A stretch of DNA of 64,000 bases, from positions 44,502,420-44,566,419 of the forward strand of contig NC_044284.2 in NCBI RefSeq assembly GCF_004027225.2, written 5' to 3'. How positions within the stretch are numbered: the first letter of the stretch is position 1; each line of letters begins with the position of its first letter. Below are positions 22,918 through 35,320 of this stretch, piece by piece. The stretch comes from Strigops habroptila (taxonomy: Eukaryota; Chordata; Aves; Psittaciformes; Psittacidae). The position numbers and the translations under genes are program-made. Below the pieces are notes generated by a model. It searched no databases. It saw nothing but the letters and a program-made list of their open reading frames with translations, and was not told where the DNA came from.

Positions 22918-25900
22918 AGGAATCTGCCCAACACTTCTTGTAGCAATCCTTAAACTGTCATCCACAGAGAATTTGTAGTCCCAATGATACAATGCCAAAA
23001 TCAAAGGAGATTCTGCCTTGGATAATCTCAGAGATGGAGCCACAAAGGTACATTATGGACCTGGACTTTCTCAGGTCAAATGTTTTCGGATCCAGGGTAC
23101 TGTTTCTGATCACTGGAGAGACAAGCTACCTCTAAACACAAGCATGGCTCTGAAAAAGAGTTCAGCATTATCATGGTATAAACTGACTGCCATCGTGTAC
23201 AAAGTGCTTTATATTCCATAAATACAGCACGTTTCTCTTGTGCATCATAGGAAATTTCAGGCCTCTGGTGTGAGTAGTACTGACAAATTGTGTTTCCCCA
23301 TTTCGTGAAACCATGCTGCAATCCCAGTTAGTCCTGCTAAACTTAACCCACAAAACCCTCACATGAGACTGCCGCTCAGCCTGATTTCATGGCATTATCC
23401 CACCTGGAAAAGATTGCCAGGCACACATCCTGGTTTGTTACACAGACCACTAGATGCCCCAAATAAACATGCCCAATATTCTGTGCCAAATCCTTCCTGT
23501 GCACTGCTTGTACTCTCCCTCTGTCAGAAAGGTAGATTCATGCCATGACCATGCTGTGCTCTGTATTCACCTCTGCTCCATGAGACATGTCCTGCCTCTT
23601 TGCTTCCTGCAGACCCCAGCTGTATTCCTCCCTTGCCCCATGACCACCAGTGTCTTGGGGTGCCTGTGGAGGAAATGCCAGGCTGGGAGATAGGATGAAG
23701 CCATGATGGCCAGGAATAGGAAAGGCTGGGGTCACGAGAGCTGGAAAGAAGGAGAAGAGTGGTCAGTCATGTACAGAGGGGGCAGAAGCTATATGAGGAG
23801 AGGCCCCAGAGATGAGCCGTGGGAGGGAGGAGTATATGTCCCATGGCATCTGGACAAGACAATCCTTGGGAACACTGTCCAGCAGCCAAGGGTCTACAGG
23901 GACACTCAGCTGTCTCTGGAGGAAGCTTGTGCATGTGCTGAGTGGCCTTGCTGCCCTGCAAGGGAGGTCACTGAGAGCCGAAACCAGTGCCCCAGTGCTC
24001 TGGAACAGTGAGGCAGGATCTCTGGGGAGCTGTGCCAGGCACACTCAAAATTGATTTTGGAGTGAAAAGTTGGGAAAAATACCTTTTTACTTGTCAATGG
24101 AAGATTTTTTTCCTCTAGAAATGACAGATCTGAAAATAGGCAATGTCGCAACACTGTCTTTACTCTCATTTTCAAACCTGCTGAACTCAGGCATGTGAAT
24201 AATGCAATTGTTTCAACAGCACACATTTTTATTTTCTAGGCAAATCACTGCAGAAAAATAAAGATGAGAAAATTTCATAAATGGATATTCACCCTGGATA
24301 TGGTTTATTCTACATCAGATCAATTTTAGAATTTCTATATTTTCTTACATTAAAACAATGAGTTCAGCATAAAGACAGCAAATAAAAATAATGAATCTGT
24401 GGCATTTTTCAATCTAATAAGAAAATATATACTTTATCTTGACTCTTCTATACAGACTTCTCTTGCTCACAAGCTTGCCATCTTTAAAACAATCCCTTTC
24501 CTTAAATACTGATAAACAGCAAAAGCGTACTCCATAAACAGGACAAAATGCATGCAGAATAGTTTACTGCATAATCCCAAGAACAGTGTAAAAGCACTGA
24601 GGCAGGTTTAAACTCCCTCTTCAGAGAGCAAAGGTAAACGTGTAAACGTGTAAGTGTCCCAGTAGTCCTTCCCCAGCAATCCTCCAGCTTTACATTAACA
24701 CATTTATGATAGCTACTGGCAGTGCAAATTTCTTTCTGCTACCTTTCCAGCGCTTGAATCAGCCCTTCAGCATGACCCTTCTGCTTGGCAACATCCCTGT
24801 CTTTATTGTTATCTTGTACTTGAGATTCCTAATGGAGAATCACTTCTGTTCTGAGTAAAAGCAGCTAAAAATAGTGCTGATATAACAAGGATAAGAGATG
24901 AATTTACAAAGTGGAGCAAGAAAGCCCTGAAGCCCCTCGCAGTCATTATATCCTCCCACAGCTTTCAGACGTGCTTTCAACAGCAAATGCTCTTGCTGCT
25001 AGGCAAAGAAGAAAATTGCCTACGAGAGTGGTAGATGCCTGGAAGCCTTCATATTGGGGTGATTTCCTTTTGCCCTCTCTTCTTTCAACATACCTCACTG
25101 CTATCCACTGTGTAACCTTGCTTCCTTCAACTACCATATGATGGGCTTAGCTGCCAGTAGGGGTGCAGAGCATCTGGTAAGCCACCACATCAAAACTTGC
25201 ACTGGGAGAGAACAGATTGTGCATCTGTTATTTTCTAAGTCAGCATCAAGCTTCAGTGAGGCATTTCTTCCTTGTCAGACACAGATGCTGCCAAAACCAC
25301 GTATGGCTTTTTTCAGTCTCGCCCTCAGTTAGGGTGCTGGAATTTCTGCCCTGTGCGGAGTCTGCCCCTTCTCATGTGGGCTAGTATACCTGCAGCTCAA
25401 CCTTTGAATAAGCACTATGGATTTGTAAAACTTTTAAGCGCTCATTGATGAAAGACAAGCAGAAGGTTCAGGAGGGGAAACAGCCAAGAGCTCAGGCTAC
25501 CGTGATATCTGGATCCCTGGTGTTCACCTCTTTGGATTGTGTGACAGGTACTGCTGCCTGCCCACTGGCCCAGCTTCAGAAGCATGGTGGGGCATAGAAA
25601 GAAACCTACTTGCACCACACCAGACTAGCTGCCTAGACAGCTCTGGGAAGCTGCAGGAGCTCTGATTGTAAGCCTTTTCTTAAGAGCAAAAGCTATTTCC
25701 CTCTCAGAGATCAGCCATTTGAATCAAAGGGCCAGGATGACAACCTGCCCTGCTGCTGTCTCTCACCTGTCTCGCATGCATGCTGCACAGACTCTGAGCA
25801 ATCCCTGTCCTGCTGCGAGGCTAATGCAGAGGAAGTGGCTGGTTTAAACTCCCTGAGTTGTTCTGGAGGCTTTTGCGAGTGCTTATTCTAATAGACAAGG

Positions 25901-26649
25901 GCTAGAGGGAAGCTACCTTGCAATCTGAGTGACAGGCAGCTAATGCAAAACAGGCTCAAAGGCAGTTTGGGAAAGATAAGTTGGGTAGAGAGAAGCCTGG
26001 CTCCCCCATAGCCACAATAAAGCATTTGATGTGTCCCTTCTCTGCACTTGATCACATTCCTGCTGCCTCTGTGATTCATATTATGCAACTGATTGATTTT
26101 TCAAGATATGAGAACAAAGCGTCTTCTTGCTCTGCTCCCTGGTGCGCATTAACTGTGTTAGATTGGAAGGCTGAAGCAAAAATCAAAACAAGCCCTCAAG
26201 CCTGGTTTCTCTGCTAATCACTGATGCTCATATCCTTGTTATGCTGAGAGGCTCTGTGCTACAGTAATCTAAAGGCAGCATCCTGGGCATGCTTTCACCT
26301 GTCTGCAGAGCTTTTCTGTTGCAGCTTCCCAGTGAGGACTGTGATGTTTTCTGTATCACGCAAAAATTCTGTTTCAACAGGATTTTTTAATTTGAGGGTT
26401 AATGAGCAACTCTCAAAGTAGCCTCTGATCAAAGAGAAGTGAAGGAAGTAAGCCAGGAGGCACAGGGATGAGCTGTCTTGCCAGCTGCATCCCAATCACA
26501 AAAGGTAAAAGAAAAATTATGGAGAAAGGACTAGGACTAAGGGCATCACCTGCTCAAGCAGTGTCATAACCCAGCATGGTTCAAGTACTTGTCATGAAGG
26601 CTCAGGCTGCTCCCACTCAAGAACTCACTGCCCTAGGATCAGCATATTC

Positions 26650-26691
26650 AAGTTTAGCGTCTTCAGCCTAGTGCCTGAAGATGCTAAACTT
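26650..26691. repeat. Inverted repeat forming a 17-bp hairpin
   Basis: The left arm AGTTTAGCGTCTTCAG (26651-26666) pairs with CTGAAGATGCTAAACT (26675-26690) around an 8-base loop. The only imperfection is one G-T/G-U pair, and A26650-T26691 extends the stem. A further copy of AGATGCTAAACT follows directly. No known small RNA is recognised. Confidence 0.75.
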
Positions 26692-29600
26692 CAGATGCTA
26701 AACTTTGACATCCCCAGTGCTGGTCTGTCAAAAGGACTTCACACCATGATGGTCATACTAAGAGGGAACAGGCACTGTTGACGATGACACCCATGTCACG
26801 TACACTCACAGTCAAGGTACATCAGCGTGATAGTGCTGAGCTTAACAAAGCTACCGCACTATGTGAAATCTAATGTTAATAGGAGCGATTTTTGTTTCTG
26901 TTTTTTTCTATTTTCCTGCACCCAGCTGTGGATTACCTTTACTTATGGCTCCCGGACAATAGAGGCTGAATCCTGCCATGCTGTTTTATTGCTTTTAAAA
27001 TTCTCTAATATACACACATTTGTTCCAAAATCCACCAGTGCATTATGGGAGGCAGATTGGACCCTGTCAGCAGCAGAGACCAAAGTGTGCTCATATTTTA
27101 AAGAAATTAGCTCAAAAATCCTGCTTGTCTCTGTTCTGTATGAGTCACACAAGGTAATGTGCTGCAGAGGCTGGAAGGGGAATGAGAATACCTCTAAGAG
27201 TAGAAGAATTATTAATTTTTTTCATCTTCAATTTGCTATGTTGCCTGCTGTTGCTCATGAGAGAGCAGGGGGAAGATATGCTATGCCCGGTCTGAGATCA
27301 ACAGAGCATTACAGCAAATCCTTCAGTCTAATAGTATCTGCTTGGTATCACAACAAAACAGGAACAGACCCTGAACCCCAAACTGACCCATAGTACATGA
27401 TCAGGAGTTATTATATAGGGACATGGAAGGTATTTCTAGCCAAGACCTCATCCATTTTTCATTTATCCCTGTGTTCTGCAGCTGCTAATGTATTTTCAGG
27501 AAACCTATTTTGGTACTGGTGCAGAAATATGACTACCTCAACCAACCTCCACTGATGAACTAGCTGGCCCAATTACCCAGAGTTTACAATTCAGTGAAGA
27601 AAATACTTTGTTTAGCTGCAAGTACATCAGATCAGACCTCTGAGGGGCTTTGGTAGAGACACCCTTCCTCTTCCTAATCAGTCCAGAATCTCCAAATATT
27701 CAACCATGGAAGAGCAGTGCTGAATCTAGCATGTACAGGGCTCAGAAGCAGCGTTAAGTACAGACTTGGTAATGAGCAAAAGCATGGAGAATTATAATGT
27801 GAGCCATCCTACACAGAAAATAAAGGGAGGGAGAGCAGAGCATGCTATACACACACAGTCTACTGAAGATCAGTGCGATGGATGAGATACAGAAGCTTTC
27901 AATCAACTACATGGCTAAGCAGATAAAGTTTTTCCCAGGAGGCAAAGGCCACCAGCCTGGGACTACTATGCACTGAGAAGCAAGACTAGGACTATTCAGC
28001 CAAAAGCACAAGACACCAGGTAGCTGTGACCTTCTGACAGTTGGGGAGAAAACCAGAGGCAGCTGGGATACAGCAGCACAATGAAAGGTTTGCAAGACCA
28101 GTAAGAAAGATGACAGACTGCAGGGGAGGGGGAACTGAGGCCAAAGAACAAATGGCCTGGAAGTACAGACAGGGGAACAGGAAAAGCTAGGACAGCCTGC
28201 TGTTGCTGGAGGAATGGAAGGGAAAAGTTGCTGACAGCAGAGCAAGATGTAGAAGGTGCAGAAAGCCAGGTATGCGAGCTTGAAGCTGTACACAGTGCCC
28301 TTCTTGCTACCCAACAGCACGAGCTAAACTTTTCAGTTTTGAGAATTATCTGCTTCTCCTTGTCTGGACGTGTTTGTTTTCCTGGTGGCCTGTCAGGGAA
28401 AGCAGTGGTATGTGAATTGCTGCAACCTCAATGCCGTTTTCCAGGCAGGATATGAGGTCTTCTGCTGATGACTTTTTTGTGCTGTGACCTTACCAGAGCG
28501 CAGGCCTTTTGGTCACACCATAAACATATTCTTCAGTTTTACAACCAGGAATGGCATCCTAGGAACACAGTTCTGGGAGCGGTGCAGCTCATTCTTTTAA
28601 CCCTCATTCTGTTGTTTTTCTCCCGTTGTTTACACACACATTTCAATTCAGACTTCACTTCAATCTTAATGTTTCTGTTATAAATGTCTTATATATACAT
28701 GTCTTATACATATGAATATATGAGATAATCAATATGCTCTGCCTCATTCAGACATTCAGTAAGAGGTTGGAAGATGGGTATTGCTCTTCGAGAAGGCTGT
28801 AGACCAACTGGACAGAATCCAAATCACAGACCTATAAGGCCAGATGGAAGAATGAGAGTTTGTTGAATCTAGAAGTGAGCAGACCAAAGGGACACAGGGT
28901 AACGATACTTGAAGTACCTAAATGTCGTATCCATAAAAGGCTGCAGTTACAGAGAAGAGGATGATAAACTGTTCAGTATGCCTATGCTGGTTAAGGACAA
29001 GAAATGTTTGTCCTGAATTACAGCAAGTAAAGATTTGATTAGACAAGCAGACAAGGTTTTTCCAGCTGTAAGATCATGAAGTATTAGAGTAGATCACCTG
29101 GGGAAGGGCTTATAACACCACTTAGCAAAGCTCCTACTACAAATGTAGTTTATTTGCTTCTGCCTTGGGCATCGGTGAGGCTCTAAATGGCGTTTCTGCA
29201 TTTCCTCAGTAAGAGCTTATTGAGGAGGTGATAAAACAGGTCCTAACGATCCCACCTGGGTGCCTCAGAGACAAACACGAAACTGCTGTTCAACAGCAGG
29301 GATCCACTGGTTCTGTACAACCTGACTTCAACACTTCAAGTGCAGTTGCCTTTCACAGTCCAGACCTTCCCATTCTTACTAAGATTTGCTACCCTTCGAC
29401 TGCTGCAGTAAAGCCAAGCCAGTGTGCATCACCAAACTCATTAACTTTTTGGTTCTCTCTCTCTTGTTTTTGTAGCCAAATGTATTTCCACCTACTCTGC
29501 AACCCTGGGGAAAAGGAAGTTGATTTTCTGGCTGGAGAAAGCAGCTCACAGTGACCAGTCCCAAGGGAAAAGATGATATCAGTGTTTCCGAGTTTCCAGT

Positions 29601-31196
29601 TAATTGTGTTTACTGAAGAATACATAACATTAGAGTGCCTTGAGCCTTGGCCAAGTTTGTAAAAGTAAATAAAGACAATTCCAGTCTAATGTAAGAAAGC
29701 TGACCCTTGCGTTATTTCTGAGCTCACTTATTCCAGCAGCTAAAACAAACCCTGATGCGTAGGATGCGAAATAAGGAGCATTGGACTCATACGTTATTAT
29801 TTCAACAAATAAACATGTTCAACTGCTACAGCTAGAAGACATTTCTCCTGCAGAAGACAGGCCACAAGAAAGAAGATTGGCTTCTTCCCCCTGGGGCTTG
29901 TCTGGTGACCCCTCTGCAGCTCATCAGACTTCCAGTCACCCACCTTCTCAGGAGGACCCACTTCAAAGCATGCTGTGTTAGGAAGCAGTAGGATTGGAGA
30001 TGCTCCATAAAGGGGGACAAGCCAGAAGCTGAGGATGACCCTGGCATAAGCTGTGCCCTCACTGAGAGGCACCATCCCACAGCACCTGAGCAGGGCAGGC
30101 TGCACAGGGACCAACTAATGGTCCATCCACAGCCCTAGGATCAATCAAGGCAGGCGACAGGTAGGCAGCCCTCTAAGGAGCAGCAGGAATAGGGTTGGAG
30201 ACAGACCTACCTGCACCACAGCTCAAAAAAGAGCTAGAGCTGAGGGCCTGAGTTTAAATAGAGTTCCTGGTCCATGAGCCCAGGTGAGTATGGTCAGGGT
30301 AACTAAGGCCTATTAGCGCTCCTGGGGCTCTGACACCATGTCTGCCCTCTGAGTCTGCTCCTCAGATGGGCAGAGTTATCTTTGACCTCCCCAAAGAGAG
30401 TTGCACACCACATCCCGGAGACAAAGGCAACTATCAAGTGCTGCCCAGTTCTTCTGTGACCCTTTCCAGCCTCATCCCTCTACTGCCTTGCTTTCTGCCT
30501 GGCCACGTGGTGTCCAGCTGGGGTCCTGCTGACTCCTCCTGTGCTTCAGGAGCACATCTTACAAATTGCTCACAGCAATCTTAACGCAGCCGTTTCTGCC
30601 CAGTAGAGTCCCATTAGGCAGTAACTCTCTCGTCAGTCTCTAATGATTCAAACCACAAAGCCATTTGTCACGCTACATCTTCTTTCCCAGTGAGTGAAAG
30701 TCAATTAGTGTTTTCAAATTTGCTCTGAAACAGCCATGGCTCCCTCTTACTGCTTTATGCTACCAGGAAACCATCTACAATAATGACTTGTTTGGATGTC
30801 TAGTGCTGTGTTACGGTTCATTTCAAGCTATCTAAACTTTCCTCTTTGTGTACCAAACGCTTTAAGCAGAAGGCACATTTTGTTGCCAGAAATTCCAAGA
30901 TTAACTAGATTTTGAACCTGTCAAATGGCCATTTAAAATTTTGATTTTTTAATGCTCAATAAAGTAATGATGACTTTTGCTATGAGACCTCATTTCCTAC
31001 CTTAAACACCAAAAGTTTCAGCAATCTTTCTAATTTTCTTAATCCTGTCTCAGTAAAGAAATAAACTCGTGAAAAACAAATGTTCTAACAGGTCTGCAGG
31101 ATGAGACCTGGTGATCTCACAGTTGAAGCATGTGCAGTGACCACAGGTGGTCCTGCGGCCACCAGCGAGTTCTGGAGGCCTGCTGTCCCTGGGGCC

Positions 31197-31237
31197 CCTG
31201 GCCAGCACTGTGTGCTGCCACACAGTGCTGCCCCAGG
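31197..31237. repeat. Inverted repeat forming a 17-bp hairpin with a small internal loop
   Basis: CAGCACTGTGTG (31203-31214) pairs perfectly with CACACAGTGCTG (31219-31230) around a 4-base loop. After a 1x2 internal loop, CCTGG (31197-31201) pairs with CCAGG (31233-31237). It sits in a local GC-rich patch. The loop is shorter than in typical microRNA precursors and no known microRNA is recognised. Confidence 0.75.
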
Positions 31238-32620
31238 CTCCCTGTGAAGCGACTGGCTGCACTCATGCCCAGAGCCAGGTTTGCAAGGGACTTAAGCAAA
31301 TCAGCTCCAAACACAAGCTACTGAGACTCAAGGTGAATTTCTTTTGCATTTGTCAGTGTTAGGATGTAATAAGGCATTAAAACTTGACTAATGTAAATAT
31401 TCACTCCTCAGCAGTTTGTATGGTATCATCTGCCTCAAAGAACCCACAGAATAATTCCTGGTCTGTGGCTCATCCACAAGTGGAGATGTGGGCTGGCCTT
31501 TGATTTCCATGGCATCTTCTTTGGTACCTCATGGGGTAAGCTGCAAGCAATGCCAGGCTCCTAGTGCTCCAGTGAGTATCCACATCTACTGTGTGGGGCT
31601 TGCCTTAGGAAGCAAGACAGGAGAACAAAAGCCTGTGTCAGTTTTGGGGAGAACAGCTGCTGTTTAGATGCAACTGAACATGTGCACAGTGAAGTGTTTG
31701 CGACGGTTTTGCTCATCTCTGATTCAGCCTAGGAAGCAGCCGTCAAAAGTCACCCAGCCTGGCTTCAGGCCCAGCTCACACAATTAGAAAAGTATTAGTT
31801 GAACTTAATACGAAAATCAACATTAAGCAGATAGAAGCTGATGCAGTTGTTAAAGACAATGTAGTGTTTTTCCTTGGCAGAAGCCCAGGCTAATGGAGGG
31901 CTTCCAGCATCCAGAGCTGCCTCCAAATGAAGACTTAATTGGCCTCTGAAGCCAATTCATATAATTACAAACACTTGTAATGAAGCATGAAAAATTCAAG
32001 AGCCCAGGACTGTGACATGAAGGGAAGAAATAATCTCATCTATCTCAGAAAATAAATCAAAGCTGCTTTATCTTCTTTGTTATATTGAACCTTCTTCCCA
32101 GCTCCTCTCTGACCTGCAGACTCCACTCAGGTGCCCGTTTCCAGGGCAGTGCTAAGACCAAGGGGAAATCTAGCTCCTAACAGAAGGCAGAACTGCCTTC
32201 CGCTGGCTGCTGGGGACACCTCTCCAGCCTCCCACCCTCAGCGCAGGTTAGACTCTGGTTGGACTCTAGAATGGGCTTCGACTGCCCACTGCTGGTGTGC
32301 ACAGCGCAGCCCTGCCAGCAGCAAAACATCTGCTATGGCGAATGCTTTGTACTTTGATTCTGCTTTAACTTTAGCTAAATGACCCTCCGTGATTTCTGCT
32401 CAACAGCTGCTCCCTGTAACATGCGTCTCTCGCGATTAGCCACACACAGTAGCAGCAGCAAACTGGTGAGGCATCCAAAGTACAACTCAGTTATTACAAT
32501 GGATTGAGCCAAACATCAATGGGGTTTGTGCTGTTCATTGCCCTACAATTTTCTGGTTCACTGGGGCCAATTTGCTGGCTTTCTGGTGTTATGGGAAACT
32601 CTTGAGCTCTTTGGTGAGTT

Positions 32621-32695
32621 CAGAATCACAGAGTAACTGTGGCTGGAAGGGAGTCAGGGCCCATCTGGTCCAACACCCAACGCAAGGCAAGGACA
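32621..32695 (-). mobile_element. CR1 3'-end fragment
   Basis: The plus strand reads CAGAATCACAGAGTAAC, then GGCTGGAAGGGAGTCAGG and CATCTGGTCCAACAC. This is the reverse complement of the CR1 3' terminus, so the element is on the minus strand. Boundaries are approximate. Confidence 0.7.
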
Positions 32696-34753
32696 GCTTT
32701 GACGTCTTGTATTCTTTCTATGGATCAGGTAGCATGTGGTCCCACCAGAAGGAAATCTCAACCAGGCATGTCAGGGAGAGCCTGGAAGTAGTTTGAATTG
32801 GACCAAGAAGGCTTCCTTCTTGCACATACCATCAAAACAGCTGTACCAGCACCACATCCAACCTTGTCCTACTAGCTGTGCCATTACCCTGGCTAATTAG
32901 CCCACCCAGAGCTTTGCAAGGCCACAGCAATATTGCACATTCTTTCAGTGTCAGCCCAGATGCCACTGGACTGCTTCACCTTATACTTTTTCACAATGTT
33001 TATCAGTAAGGCCAGGGACAGGAGCTGTGTGCATCCATCACCTCAGCTCTATTGCCAAAGCTCACAGCTGCTAATGCAGGGAGTGAAAAATTTCAGGAGA
33101 AAAATTCCAGTGTCTCCTAAGGAAGCGGAAGGCATGGCACAGGGATTACCACCACTGCCAGAAGGACAGCAAGGAGCTAACAGTCAGCTGGGTGCCTGTC
33201 GTGGAGTAGGCCACTGAGTCACTCCTACTGGGGACAAGAGATAAGAAATTTCCATCCTCTTCAAGAAACTAGCTTTGGCCCTACTTACTCAGCCTCCTGT
33301 TATCGCTGTAGCATTCAGCTGCAATTAAACACTGAGCTGAACATCCGTCACTGGAAAACCATTTTTTTTTTCATGTGACTAACATAGTTTGCCAGCAGCT
33401 TCTGTCCAAGAGTTTGAGCCCTACATAGACCAGACTGTGTCAACCAATACCATAGGATAGCCTCACTTCTAGCACTTGTGATCTTAAGGTGCACTAGCTG
33501 GTCTGCTGAAGCTGGCAGTATTCAAGCAAAGGGACAGCATCCTCTCCTACCCGCGGAAATGGTGATTAACAAACTGTAGCTTCCCTGGCACAGTCTGGAC
33601 ACAGACAGCCCCAAAGCCATGGGTTTTTCCTTGCTTGTACCGAGTTTTGTATCATTTTACAGCTGAAATGTGAAAACCTGATCAAAACATGCTTGGCTAG
33701 AGTAAGACCTAATATGAGTTTAACTGCCCTCAAGTGATGACATGCAGAAAGTGCAGATAAAGAAGTCACCTGAAAAGCAGCACGTTTTGCAGGAGCCTGC
33801 CTGAGACTTCTGAGAGGCTCACTGTGCACAAGAGGCTTTCCCTCATGTGTCATAGGCTCAAACCTGGGGTTTTACTTTGAAGTGTCTGCTCTGGCTCTGC
33901 CCCAAGGGCTTGCTGGGGTTCCCTGTTTTCAGCTGTGCTCAGATAACCATCACAGTCACTCCAGCTAAATGAGTACAGCATGGCAAGCACAGAGACAAAG
34001 CAGTTACAAATGATTCCTCAGAAGCCAGAAAAGGACCCCAGCTCACAGTCCACCTGTTTTTTGTGGGGGTTTTTTTGTTTTCAACTGAGATTGTGCAGGC
34101 TCCTGCACGCACTCAGTTACTTAGATAATGACCCCAGGTGCAAACATCAAGAGAGCAGTTGTGTCTTTTGCCACGTCTGCACAGCCCTGCCAGAAATGTA
34201 TCAGAAAAACCAACCAACCAACCACACAGGGTGTGTGCCCTCAACACAAACAGAGATTTTTTACTGATGGGGCTGTCACTGGAAGAGGGTGACCAGGAAA
34301 TCAGTGCATGATGGCCCAGCTCTAGATACCAGATATCCATCACAAGTGACGGTGTGCAGGTTGAGTAGGTGGTAAGAGCATCCTGGTTATTCTCAGCAGG
34401 GACAGAGTTGAGGGGGCCAACTCTTTTGATCCCCAGGCAGCTGACAGGTAAGTTCACATGGTGGCATGTGTTTGAGGTGATTCCATGTGAACCAGATAGC
34501 AAAACTGAAGGTACACGAGAGGCCTGGCTCACATACAAACTCTCCTATAGCTCACAAGGTGGGTCACCAGAGAACATGGGCTGTAAGCTCAAAGCTGAAG
34601 CCAGGGCAAGAGACAACATAGGGCCTGTGCACTCACATAGGCCACTCAACTGTCCCACCAGGAGACTCAGCAGGGCTCTGCTACTGGAGTATCACAGACA
34701 CACGGGCTGTACCCACCTTGGCCATATGGAGACTTGCCTGTATTCAACCCTTG

Positions 34754-34942
34754 CTAGCTCATCCTACTAGCTGCAGGTCTGGCTCTGCTCACAGAGTGAG
34801 CTCTAAACATTGGGAAAACCTGAACAGGACAGGATGTGACTAAATTGCTTCCAGAAAAGAAATCTAGCATTACAAGGGAAAGGAGATAAGTAAATAGGAT
34901 AAGCAGGATCAGCAGAGTCAGGAAGCCCAGTTCACCTGCCAT
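34754..34942 (-). CDS. Candidate 62-residue single-pass membrane microprotein (unproven)
   Basis: I do not recognise a family. The frame starts at an ATG with an ideal context (ACCATGG), 34942-34940. After MAGEL comes a strongly hydrophobic stretch, GFLTLLILLILFTYLLSLVM, that would span a membrane, then a polar tail with Cys, Arg and Ser ending RPAASRMS. The open frame also extends upstream to an ATG at 35014. It lies just downstream, in the minus direction, of an isolated CpG island, which makes transcription from the island possible. Against it: the length is within what chance gives, and a GTGAAC donor-like sequence overlaps codons 2-4. It could equally be random sequence next to a non-coding promoter. 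Confidence 0.2.
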   Translation of the reverse strand: MAGELGFLTLLILLILFTYLLSLVMLDFFSGSNLVTSCPVQVFPMFRAHSVSRARPAASRMS

Positions 34943-35039
34943 GGTCACAGCTAGCCCAATCCAGGGCAACTGTTTACAAGCAGCAACCACTGACGGAGGT
35001 GGTCTTTCCACCATGCATTCGCTGCGGAGAACCTCGTGG

Positions 35040-35320
35040 CCAGAACACTATTTTCATTATAACCCCGATGCGACCCATGGCCTTGCCACCCCCGAGGCAG
35101 CGTCTCCGCAGCCCGCGCCCCGCCGCTGCCCCCTCTGCCCACGAGAGCGGGGTAAGCCCGGAGCCAGGGTGCTGCCGGGAGCTCGGTCACACCGTGTCAC
35201 GGCTGCGCATCGGCCCCGGGCTGTACGAGAGGCCGCGGCGAGACCGGCAGCTCCGGCCGGCGGGCGCTGCCCAGAGGGGTGCCGGCAGGTGTAGTCCCGG
35301 GCCCCGCCGAACAGCTGACT
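35040..35320. promoter_or_regulatory. Isolated CpG island, candidate promoter
   Basis: About 280 bases of strongly GC-rich sequence with roughly 32 CpG dinucleotides by hand count, standing alone in CpG-poor, AT-rich DNA. On the plus strand it contains a good donor (GGGGTAAGC at about 35149-35157). On the minus strand the downstream flank has GTTATAATG. It is about 19.7 kb upstream of RGS4 exon 1 and 7 kb upstream of the RGS18 start. It could be an alternative RGS4 promoter, the start of a non-coding RNA or an unknown gene. Confidence 0.6.

Larger units (their letters stand above)
15601..34753. other. Gene-poor block upstream of RGS4, left part
   Basis: No exon of a recognised family was found on either strand. 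The first part (17.8-19.5 kb) is relatively GC-rich and produces long open frames by composition, including 17847-18545 (232 codons). The rest is AT-richer. Contents I can name are a telomere-like motif at 17267, a 9-base tandem repeat at 22891, hairpins at 26650 and 31197 and a CR1 scrap at 32621. Since it lies upstream of RGS4 it may hold distal regulatory elements, but none can be proved from one sequence. Confidence 0.5.

Noticed and set aside
26827-27393. 188-codon open frame, plus strand, in AT-rich DNA
   Set aside because: No recognisable motif. The Phe/Cys-rich start comes from a T-rich tract. Conservation would be needed to reconsider it.
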